Translations under genes and position numbers: made by a program
Assembly: GCA_003241285.1 (NCBI GenBank)
Contig: QFOT01000022.1
Location: 1 to 20,316, forward strand
Direction of reading: 5' to 3'
Length of the DNA stretch: 20,316 nucleotides
DNA from: Micavibrio aeruginosavorus
GTDB lineage: Bacteria; Pseudomonadota; Alphaproteobacteria; Micavibrionales; Micavibrionaceae
The notes under the pieces: model-generated
Told to the model about the DNA's origin: nothing
Databases searched by the model: none
The model's input: the letters and a program-made list of their open reading frames with translations, nothing else
Shown: piece by piece, positions 1 through 5,404 of the stretch
Numbering within the stretch: position 1 is the first letter of the stretch
Layout of the letters: each line of letters begins with the position of its first letter

Positions 1-19
1 GAACCAGCCTAAGTTTTTT

Positions 20-83
20 GCTTTCCCCGCGAAAGCGGGGACCTATTTATGTTGAATTAGATCCCCGCTTTCGCGGGGAAAAC
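20..83. repeat. Inverted pair of REP-like GNRA hairpins
   Basis: Two copies of a 25-nt element lie in opposite orientation at 20-44 and 59-83, matching at 23 of 25 positions after reverse complementing. Each contains a 6-bp GC stem. The first is CCCCGC-GAAA-GCGGGG at 25-40, with a GNRA tetraloop; the second, at 63-78, is its exact reverse complement. The 14-nt spacer is AT-rich. This is the layout of a REP/BIME-type intergenic element. It lies just upstream of the amidase gene, so it may end or attenuate upstream transcription, or stabilise mRNA ends. The palindromic arms are certain; the function is inferred. Confidence 0.75.
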
Positions 84-94
84 AAGAGGTAGAG

Positions 95-946
95 ATGACC
101 AGAAATATTACAGTTGCCGCGATCCAGACGTCTTATTCCAAAAACATGAATGCCAATATCGAGAAAACGATTGGTTTTATTCGTGAAGCGGCGAAGCAGG
201 GCGCGCAGGTTATTTTGCCATCTGAACTCTTTCAGAATATTTACTTTTGTACGACGCAGGAAGAGCATTGGTTCAAGGAGGCTTATCCGGCGGCGACCCA
301 TCCTTGCGTCCTCGCCTTACAGCCGATTGCGAAGGAGCTCAATGTCGCGATACCTGTGTCCATTTTTGAAAAAGACGGCCCGAAATATTTTAACTCTGTC
401 GTGATGTTAGACGCGGGCGGCGAGATATTGGGCACGTATCGTAAAAGCCATATCCCGGACGGTCCGGGATATCAGGAAAAATATTATTTCCGCCCGGGCG
501 ATACGGGTTTCAAAGTCTGGGATACAAAATTCGGCAAGGTAGGCGTGGGCATTTGCTGGGACCAATGGTATCCGGAATGCGCCCGCGCTATGGCGTTGCA
601 GGGCGCGGATATATTGATGTATCCGACGGCCATTGGCTCCGAGCCGCATGATGAAACGATTGACTCTGCGCTTCCATGGCAACGTGCCATGCAGGGCCAT
701 GCGGTGTCGAACGCTATTCCTGTTATTGCGTCAAACCGTATCGGATTGGAAGAAGGCTGTGGCGCGCCGCAGACATTTTATGGGCGCTCTTTCATTGCCG
801 ATCAGCAAGGGACATTGGTTGAAGAATTCCAAGGCAAAGAAGAAGGCGTTCTGGTCCATACATTCGATCTGGATGAACTGGATAAATATCGTGCCGCATG
901 GGGATTTTTTAGGGATCGCAGGCCTGAATTATACGCGAGAGATTAA
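95..946 (+). CDS. aguB: N-carbamoylputrescine amidase (nitrilase superfamily)
   Basis: Carbon-nitrogen hydrolase, 283 aa. It likely converts N-carbamoylputrescine to putrescine, CO2 and ammonia in the cytoplasm, the second step of the agmatine deiminase route to polyamines. The nitrilase catalytic triad is visible: Glu44 in PSELF, Lys117 in YRKSHIP and Cys154 in GICWDQWYPE. The segments GPGYQEKYYFRPGDTGF and GRSFIADQQG, and the C-terminal FFRDRRPELY, are typical of AguB rather than of other nitrilases. Length matches the family (about 280-300 aa). The ATG at 95 follows an AGAGGT-like ribosome binding site. The usual partner, agmatine deiminase, is not in the window and could lie upstream. A REP-like hairpin pair precedes the gene and a degenerate one follows it. 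Family assignment is strong; exact substrate rests on similarity. Confidence 0.9.
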   Translation: MTRNITVAAIQTSYSKNMNANIEKTIGFIREAAKQGAQVILPSELFQNIYFCTTQEEHWFKEAYPAATHPCVLALQPIAKELNVAIPVSIFEKDGPKYFNSVVMLDAGGEILGTYRKSHIPDGPGYQEKYYFRPGDTGFKVWDTKFGKVGVGICWDQWYPECARAMALQGADILMYPTAIGSEPHDETIDSALPWQRAMQGHAVSNAIPVIASNRIGLEEGCGAPQTFYGRSFIADQQGTLVEEFQGKEEGVLVHTFDLDELDKYRAAWGFFRDRRPELYARD

Positions 947-950
947 AGGG

Positions 951-973
951 AGACCCCTGCTTTCGCAGCATGC
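951..973. repeat. Degenerate third hairpin copy, possible terminator
   Basis: Right after the amidase stop there is a sequence resembling the hairpin at 59-83 with an extra T and a decayed right arm. Only a 4-bp stem, CTGC-TTTC-GCAG (57-68 of the 900s), remains. It lies in the 31-nt gap between the convergent amidase and DUF305 genes, where a bidirectional terminator would be expected. Similarity to the left-edge pair is visible but imperfect. Confidence 0.35.
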
Positions 974-977
974 AATC

Positions 978-1331
978 TTATTTGTTCTTCTCTAGCCAGG
1001 CTTTCATAAATTCAATCTCTTTATCCTGCGCTTTGATAATATCTTCGGCGAGTTTGCGAAGCTCGGGATCTTTGCCGTGTTCCAGTTGAACCCTTGCCAT
1101 GGCAACCGCCCCTTCATGATGCGGGATCATGTTCAAAACGAAATCCTTGTCGGCGTTGCCTGTCGGCTCGACATTCATATCTTTGTGCATGGCATCGCGG
1201 GATGGCGCATAAAGATCGGATGCGGGTGATTCATGGTGCATTTTTGAATGATCCATCGTGGCGTGCTCATCGGCAAGAGATGGGGCTGAAAGCGCCATTG
1301 TCGCCAGAAAGGCGAGAGTCATATTTTTCAT
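978..1331 (-). CDS. DUF305 family exported protein (CopM-like)
   Basis: Small secreted protein, 117 aa. Residues 1-20 form a signal peptide (charged start, hydrophobic core, cleavage after PSLA). A Met/His-rich stretch follows (MDHSKMHH, about 26-33), then the DUF305 core with its hallmark MIPHHEGA at 68-75 and a helical C-terminus. DUF305 proteins are four-helix, ferritin-like proteins; some, such as cyanobacterial CopM, bind copper in the periplasm. The Met and His content here suggests periplasmic copper or silver binding, which is inference. The ATG at 1331 has a good AAAGGA ribosome binding site. The gene stands alone, with no copper ATPase or oxidase nearby. It converges with the amidase gene and lies downstream of the first prepilin gene on the same strand. 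Confidence 0.85.
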   Translation of the reverse strand: MKNMTLAFLATMALSAPSLADEHATMDHSKMHHESPASDLYAPSRDAMHKDMNVEPTGNADKDFVLNMIPHHEGAVAMARVQLEHGKDPELRKLAEDIIKAQDKEIEFMKAWLEKNK

Positions 1332-1354
1332 TTATCTATCCTTTATCTTTTTAT

Positions 1355-1383
1355 TTTCTATCCATTCGCCGGTGCAGCCTCAA
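1355..1383 (-). promoter_or_regulatory. Possible sigma-70 promoter for the DUF305 gene
   Basis: On the minus strand, TTGAGG (1378-1383) and TAGAAA (1355-1360) are separated by 17 nt, giving a leader of roughly 15-20 nt before the ATG at 1331. The match is partial. The region also lies directly after the prepilin stop codon, so read-through could serve as well. Confidence 0.3.
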
Positions 1384-1395
1384 AAGATACAAAGA

Positions 1396-2160
1396 TTATT
1401 TCGTTTCGAGCAGGAAAAACATAATGCAGTTTCCGGACGTAAAGCTTTCGTCATAGGGCGTCGGCCCTTCACAGCCGGCATCGTTCGTCGGGCCTGTGTC
1501 ATGCGCCTGAACAACTCCATATCCGGGCATGCCGTCATCGATGCGCGTATCTATTATTTTTCCAACTCTGGGCGTTATCGGGTGTTCACCGTGGCCGCCC
1601 GCGTCGTTTCCAGTGACATTCTGGCGCATTTTAAACCAGTTGCGCTCTGCCCTGTTCATAGAGGGACTCCATGCATCCCCGGCACCAACCGCATGTTCGA
1701 TTAAAAATCCGCCTAAAAGAGGGGCGGAAGGATGGGTTTTGCCCCATTCGGGTGCCGAAGGTGCCGCGCCGGGCGTTATCCCTCCCAAAAGATCGGCAAG
1801 TGCCAGATGCTTCCAGAACTGGGTATTTTCGTTATCGCCTGAAGGATCTTCATAATAATTGATGGTCGCCCCGATTTTGAGATTTCCATTGCCGCCGACG
1901 CAAAAAGTGCCGGCATTACAATTGGGAAGCATTGCCGGGGCGCTGAAGATATCGCCGGGCAGTCCGCCATAGGAATCCCGGAACGTATTCGTGGCCGCCT
2001 GAAAAGCCTTAACCTGGCTGATCGTGGCATTAATACGCGAGTTTTCGATAAGTTGCTGGCCCTTCAAAATTCCACCGATCAAAAGACCGATGATGATCAT
2101 AACGATGGAAAGCTCGACAAGGGTAAAGCCGTGCTGGCGGCGAGGGGAATGTTTAATCAT
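1396..2160 (-). CDS. Prepilin-like protein, paralogue 1
   Basis: 254-aa protein with a class III prepilin leader. An 11-residue positively charged leader ends in Gly11, followed by FTLVELSIVMIIIGLLIGGILKG with Glu at mature position +5, so it should be processed and N-methylated by a prepilin peptidase. The hydrophobic helix runs to about residue 35. The long C-terminal domain has two cysteine pairs (PNCNAGTFC and GCEG...GNC) and ends in SGNCIMFFLLETK. At about 250 aa it is longer than usual major pilins (about 150) and resembles the 'prepilin-type N-terminal cleavage/methylation domain' proteins of alphaproteobacteria. It is closely related to the protein at 2407-3141 along its whole length. 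No assembly ATPase, platform protein or prepilin peptidase gene is in the window, so the machinery is encoded elsewhere. A -10-like TATAAT lies 7 nt before the ATG, with no clear ribosome binding site. Confidence 0.85.
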   Translation of the reverse strand: MIKHSPRRQHGFTLVELSIVMIIIGLLIGGILKGQQLIENSRINATISQVKAFQAATNTFRDSYGGLPGDIFSAPAMLPNCNAGTFCVGGNGNLKIGATINYYEDPSGDNENTQFWKHLALADLLGGITPGAAPSAPEWGKTHPSAPLLGGFLIEHAVGAGDAWSPSMNRAERNWFKMRQNVTGNDAGGHGEHPITPRVGKIIDTRIDDGMPGYGVVQAHDTGPTNDAGCEGPTPYDESFTSGNCIMFFLLETK

Positions 2161-2167
2161 GGCCTAC

Positions 2168-2183
2168 ATTATACATGATGTAT
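2168..2183 (-). promoter_or_regulatory. -10 element and overlapping inverted repeat before prepilin 1
   Basis: On the minus strand a perfect TATAAT (2168-2173) lies 7 nt upstream of the ATG at 2160, so transcription would start at or next to the start codon. An inverted repeat, ATACAT-C-ATGTAT (2171-2183), overlaps it and could be an operator. No good -35 box is visible at 16-18 nt. Confidence 0.45.
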
Positions 2184-2246
2184 GAGCGGATTTAACCCTT
2201 TAAAATTGTGACCCGATACGTTAAAAAGCCCTTGTCCTTACTATTT

Positions 2247-2322
2247 GCGCCCGTAGCTCAGGGGATAGAGCGCTTCCCTCCGGAGGAAGAGGCCGGAGGT
2301 TCGAATCCTCCCGGGCGCGCCA
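2247..2322 (+). tRNA. tRNA-Arg (anticodon CCG)
   Basis: A full 76-nt cloverleaf can be folded by eye. The acceptor stem GCGCCCG (2247-2253) pairs with CGGGCGC (2312-2318). The D-stem is GCTC/GAGC. The anticodon stem CTTCC/GGAAG closes loop CTCCGGA, with anticodon CCG at 2280-2282 reading CGG (Arg). The T-stem GGAGG/CCTCC closes TTCGAAT. The discriminator base is G2319 and the CCA end is encoded (2320-2322). It lies on the plus strand between two minus-strand prepilin genes. Confidence 0.97.
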
Positions 2323-2341
2323 TTAAAGTGCTATAGTGTAA

Positions 2342-2403
2342 TCGAACCTCCTCAGCTTTATATTTAGCGCAGTTAACTGCACGGGGTTCGAATCCTCCCG
2401 GCG
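2342..2403. repeat. tRNA-Arg T-arm remnants (direct and inverted)
   Basis: Downstream of the tRNA, 17 nt of its T-arm and start of the 3' acceptor strand (GGTTCGAATCCTCCCGG, 2298-2314) recur exactly at 2385-2401, 87 nt away. A 10-nt piece of the same arm (GGAGGTTCGA, 2295-2304) appears inverted at 2342-2351. Between them lies a perfect 12-nt palindrome, GCAGTTAACTGC (2369-2380). No complete second cloverleaf can be folded here. This is a decayed tRNA duplicate or an old attachment-site scar. The repeated bases are seen directly; origin is inference. Confidence 0.7.
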
Positions 2404-2406
2404 TGA

Positions 2407-3141
2407 TTATTTAATATCGAGTTTAAATAGCATGATGCAATTACCGCTCTCATTCGCGGTATCATAGGGAAGCGGCGGTTCGCAGCCTGAGGCCGATCCA
2501 GGGCCGACATCGTGACTTATAACGCTACCAGAGGCAGGATTGGCATCATCCATTCTCGCGTCTATGATGCTGGCAATGCGCGGATTGATGGGATGCGTTC
2601 CCAAGACAGCAGCGTCGCTTCCAGTAACGTTCTGGCGCATTTTTAAATATTGCCCATCATAATAAGCGCCGGGCACATTGAAGAAAATAACCTGGAAGCC
2701 GCCGGAAAATTTATTGGCTGGAAACGTCGTTCCCCAATCCGGCGTTGCCGGATTGGCGGAGGGCGCCAAGCCTGAGATAAGGTCGGCAAGCGCCAGATGC
2801 TTCCAAAACTGGGTATTTTCTGTACCATTCGGGTTTGATCCTATTCCTCCTGTATTGGCTGCCCCGATCCTGAGGTTGCCATCGCCGCCCTGGCAATAGG
2901 TATTGGCGTTACAATTGGGTACTAATGATGGAGCGCTGAATATATCGCCGGGGAGATTACTAAAGCTGTCCCTGAAAACATTCACCGCAGTTTTATAGGC
3001 GGTTACCTGCGAAACGGTTGAATTTATTTTCGAGTTCTCGATCAATTGCTGCCCTTTAAGGATGCCGCCGATCAAAAGGCCGATGATGATCATGACGATC
3101 GAAAGCTCGACAAGTGTAAAGCCTTTGCTTCCAGATGACAT
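2407..3141 (-). CDS. Prepilin-like protein, paralogue 2
   Basis: 244-aa prepilin-like protein. I chose the ATG at 3141 (MSSGSKGFTLVELS) because a GAGGGAGAG ribosome binding site sits just upstream of it. An in-frame ATG at 3171 would add ten residues and a less usual leader. Cleavage is expected after Gly7, with Glu12 at mature +5, followed by the same hydrophobic helix as paralogue 1. The C-terminal domain shares the blocks ENTQFWKHLALADL, MRQNVTGSDA, a HPINPR/IIDARMDD region and a final SGNCIMLFKLDIK, with four matching cysteines. The divergence (about half the residues by eye) suggests an old duplication and distinct roles, perhaps two minor pilins. The gene ends just beyond the tRNA remnant. 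No other pilus gene is nearby. Confidence 0.85.
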   Translation of the reverse strand: MSSGSKGFTLVELSIVMIIIGLLIGGILKGQQLIENSKINSTVSQVTAYKTAVNVFRDSFSNLPGDIFSAPSLVPNCNANTYCQGGDGNLRIGAANTGGIGSNPNGTENTQFWKHLALADLISGLAPSANPATPDWGTTFPANKFSGGFQVIFFNVPGAYYDGQYLKMRQNVTGSDAAVLGTHPINPRIASIIDARMDDANPASGSVISHDVGPGSASGCEPPLPYDTANESGNCIMLFKLDIK

Positions 3142-3211
3142 ATATATCTCTCCCTCAATATATTTTATCATATACGGTCATGTTTGGTTTGCAAAGCTTA
3201 TGCTTGCAATA

Positions 3212-3640
3212 TCAAAAAGCAATCTTCACCGATGCTACGCTTCGACGGGCTTCGCCATGATAAACTGCTTCGATATTATTGCCATCGGGATCGATCAGGA
3301 AAGCTGCATAATAGCCGGGATGATAGGTGCGTTCTCCAGGGACACCATTATCCGTGCCACCTGACGATAATCCCGCTTCATAAAATAAATCCACCATTGC
3401 GCGGTCTTGCGCCTGAAATGCGAGATGGTGACGACCTGTCAATTGACCTTTTGCGGCCTTGCTATCCTTGCTGGATATAAATAATTCATCGGCCCAGAAA
3501 TAATCTTCCTCACTTCCGCCGACCGGAATATCAAGAACCTGAAAAATGGCTTCGTAGAAGCGACGGCTGGCTTCGAGATCTTTTACAACAAGCTGAATGT
3601 GATCGATTAAGCGCCCGCGATGCAATTCCTGTGTTTCCAT
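3212..3640 (-). CDS. VOC family (glyoxalase/dioxygenase fold) protein
   Basis: 142-aa single-domain vicinal oxygen chelate protein. The N-terminal DHIQLVVKDLEASRRFYE (13-30) is the classic first beta-alpha unit, with His14 as likely metal ligand. RHHLAF (70-75) supplies a second histidine. AFLIDPDGNNIEAV (113-126) is the conserved last strand pair, with Glu124 as third ligand. Such proteins include glyoxalases, ring-cleaving dioxygenases and antibiotic-binding proteins; the substrate cannot be told. A strong AAAGGAGA ribosome binding site precedes the ATG. The gene is divergent from the stress protein at 3738. A weak sigma-70-like pair (TTGGCT, ATATCT, 17-nt spacing, 3665-3693) overlaps the EcfG-like promoter on the other strand. 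Confidence 0.85.
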   Translation of the reverse strand: METQELHRGRLIDHIQLVVKDLEASRRFYEAIFQVLDIPVGGSEEDYFWADELFISSKDSKAAKGQLTGRHHLAFQAQDRAMVDLFYEAGLSSGGTDNGVPGERTYHPGYYAAFLIDPDGNNIEAVYHGEARRSVASVKIAF

Positions 3641-3675
3641 TATAAATTCTCCTTTAATTTGAAGAGATATGGAAC

Positions 3676-3700
3676 GGAACCTAACTGAGCCAAGATGGTT
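3676..3700 (+). promoter_or_regulatory. EcfG-type general stress promoter
   Basis: GGAAC (3676-3680) is followed after 17 nt by GTT (3698-3700), matching the alphaproteobacterial EcfG consensus (GGAAC, 16-17 nt, CGTT) except that the base before GTT is G instead of C. A second GGAAC precedes it in tandem (3671-3675). A start near 3708 would leave a leader of about 30 nt. It serves a stress-protein-like gene, which fits control by the PhyR-NepR-EcfG cascade. The cascade genes are not in the window. Confidence 0.6.
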
Positions 3701-3737
3701 AGTTTAAAAAGATTCATTAATATTAAGGAGATTTATC

Positions 3738-4232
3738 ATGACCACTGTTTCAGCCATTTTTAAGAGCCATAAGGCTGCCGATAAAGCCATTCACCAACTC
3801 GACAATGCCGGTTTTGACAAAGATGCCGTAAGTTTCGTTATGTCAGAGCAGACACGCGATGCTTATATCAAGGAAATTAAGGACACCAATAAAGCAGATG
3901 AAGGCGCGGCGGCTGGCGCGGGCATTGGCGGCCTTGCGGGCGCGATTGCCGGTATTTTGATGGCAGCAGGCGCGATTGCCATCCCGGGACTTAACCTGAT
4001 CGTCACGGGTGCCCTTGTGTCTTCTCTGGCAGGTCTTGGTGCAGGCGCTCTGGCTGGCGGCCTTGTCGGCGGTCTGATCGGGGCCGGTATTCCAGAGCAT
4101 GAAGCCAAGCTTTATGCGAATGAGATTGAGCGCGGCAATTTCCTTGTCAGCGTTCAGGCAAAAACAAAAGAAGAAGAGCAACAGGTACGCGAAATCTTCA
4201 GCCAGAACAGCGCTGACCGCATCGCGGCTTAA
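3738..4232 (+). CDS. Glycine-zipper general stress protein (GSP17M/DUF1269-like)
   Basis: 164-aa protein. An N-terminal ferredoxin-like unit (TVSAIFKSHKAADKAIHQLDNAGF) resembles the heat-induced YflT/general stress protein 17M domain. A long Gly/Ala-rich hydrophobic glycine zipper spans about residues 54-118. A C-terminal segment (GIPEHEAKLYANEIERGNFLVSVQA) is typical of DUF1269-like proteins. The zipper could insert in the inner membrane or mediate oligomerisation. Biochemical function is unknown in the family. The ATG follows a strong AAGGAG ribosome binding site. An EcfG-like promoter lies upstream and a clear intrinsic terminator downstream, so it is probably a single-gene stress transcript. 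Confidence 0.8.
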   Translation: MTTVSAIFKSHKAADKAIHQLDNAGFDKDAVSFVMSEQTRDAYIKEIKDTNKADEGAAAGAGIGGLAGAIAGILMAAGAIAIPGLNLIVTGALVSSLAGLGAGALAGGLVGGLIGAGIPEHEAKLYANEIERGNFLVSVQAKTKEEEQQVREIFSQNSADRIAA

Positions 4233-4251
4233 CGCTTCTTGTAATTCCCTG

Positions 4252-4282
4252 AAAAGCCCGGCCTTATTTAGCCGGGCTTTTT
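4252..4282 (+). terminator. Rho-independent terminator
   Basis: An 8-bp GC-rich stem, AGCCCGGC (4255-4262) with GCCGGGCT (4271-4278), closes an 8-nt loop and is followed by a T-run (4278-4282). It lies 20 nt after the stress-protein stop and separates it from the lipid A deacylase gene. A-residues before the stem give weak activity on the other strand too. Confidence 0.9.
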
Positions 4283-4354
4283 GGTGGAAAGCCATATTGT
4301 AATTATTTGTATTTAAGACATTATATTGCTCGAACTTTTTATTTAAGGCATTCC

Positions 4355-5404
4355 ATGAAAAAACTGATTCCAACTGTTTCCCTGCTAACGCTTATCATGC
4401 TCCCGGTGGCAGTCAAAGCGCAGGAAGCGCCGCCTTTGATGGATCAGGTGCCTGCCGAAATCAAACGGCAGAACATTACCGACAGCAAGATCATTACGCT
4501 CAATTATGAGAATGATATGATTGGCGGCGGCGAAGACCAGTATTATACCAACGGCGTGAGGGCTTCTCTTCTGGATTTGAATGCCGGTGTGCCAGACGCG
4601 CTTTATAAGGTTGCTGATTTTATTCCGCTGGTCGATCTTAACGATGAAACGGGTATTACCTATTCAGTCGGGCAAAATCTTTACACGCCATCCGACATCA
4701 AGATTGCCGGACGCCAGGAAGGGGACCGCCCATGGGCGGCTTTTCTTTATGGGTCGGCCGGGCTGACAACGATCAGCGATGACCATATTGACGAGGTCGA
4801 GATGACCCTCGGTATGGTAGGACCTGCAGCGCTCGGTGAACAAACGCAAAAATTTATCCATGAACATGTGTCGGATTCCCCAACCCCTAAAGGCTGGTCG
4901 CATCAATTAAAGAATGAGCCGGGTTTGATTTTATCGGCACAGCGGAGATGGCCGAAATTGTGGGAAACCGATGTCGACGGCTTGTCGATTTCTGCCGGTC
5001 CATATGCAGGGGCGACACTTGGAAACGTCTACACATACGGTAATGGCGGCTTTACGGTACAAATTTCGCCAAAGGGCTCGGAATGGCAGGGAATGCCGGT
5101 GCGCGTGCGTCCGGCAATGCCGGGAAGCGGATTCTTTTCCCTGCCCGAGGACGGTCTTGACTGGTCGATTTTTGCCGGCGTCGAAGGACGTGCCGTCGGA
5201 CGAAATATTTTCCTCGATGGAAATACGTTTACCGATAGTCAATCGGTCGATAAAAAATTCATCGTCGGCGACGCCAATGCCGGCATTGCCACGACGATCG
5301 GCCGCGTACGCTTGAGCTATTCCATCGTCTGGCGCTCTAAAGAATTTGATGGGCAGGAAGATGATACGATCTTCGGCGTTGCCAATTTAGGGATCAGATA
5401 CTAA
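4355..5404 (+). CDS. LpxR-type lipid A deacylase (DUF2219), outer membrane
   Basis: 349-aa outer-membrane beta-barrel protein. I start it at 4355 (MKKLIPTV...), which has AAGG 6 nt upstream and begins a proper signal peptide (cleavage after VKA, about residue 22). An upstream in-frame ATG at 4307 lacks this. DUF2219/LpxR features include NYENDM (50-55, with Asn53-Asp54), YYTNGVR, GQNLYTP (106-112), DRPWAAFLYGS (124-134) and GWSHQLKNEPG (180-190, with His183 and Glu188 as candidate active-site and calcium residues). The C-terminus ends in aromatic IRY, as in outer-membrane barrels. LpxR removes the 3'-acyloxyacyl chain from lipid A, so this gene may remodel LPS; substrate is inferred. Its stop codon overlaps that of the convergent kinase gene by 4 nt. 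Confidence 0.85.
   Translation: MKKLIPTVSLLTLIMLPVAVKAQEAPPLMDQVPAEIKRQNITDSKIITLNYENDMIGGGEDQYYTNGVRASLLDLNAGVPDALYKVADFIPLVDLNDETGITYSVGQNLYTPSDIKIAGRQEGDRPWAAFLYGSAGLTTISDDHIDEVEMTLGMVGPAALGEQTQKFIHEHVSDSPTPKGWSHQLKNEPGLILSAQRRWPKLWETDVDGLSISAGPYAGATLGNVYTYGNGGFTVQISPKGSEWQGMPVRVRPAMPGSGFFSLPEDGLDWSIFAGVEGRAVGRNIFLDGNTFTDSQSVDKKFIVGDANAGIATTIGRVRLSYSIVWRSKEFDGQEDDTIFGVANLGIRY

Noticed and set aside
1..12. Possible tail of an upstream gene (GAA CCA GCC TAA).
   Set aside because: Only three codons are visible. It could be the end of an agmatine deiminase gene, but nothing in four codons supports that.
20..83. Two hairpins as a short CRISPR array.
   Set aside because: Only two units, in opposite orientation, with a 14-nt spacer and no cas genes. 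This fits an inverted REP pair.
1258..1704. A 148-codon open frame on the plus strand.
   Set aside because: Antisense to prepilin 1 and the DUF305 gene, no ribosome binding site and no recognisable family.
2323..2406. A second functional tRNA gene.
   Set aside because: Only the T-arm and part of an acceptor end are present; no acceptor, D or anticodon stems can be paired.
3843..4373. A 176-codon minus-strand frame.
   Set aside because: Antisense to the glycine-zipper gene; its Ala/Cys/Arg-rich composition is what the reverse of a Gly/Ala-rich gene gives.
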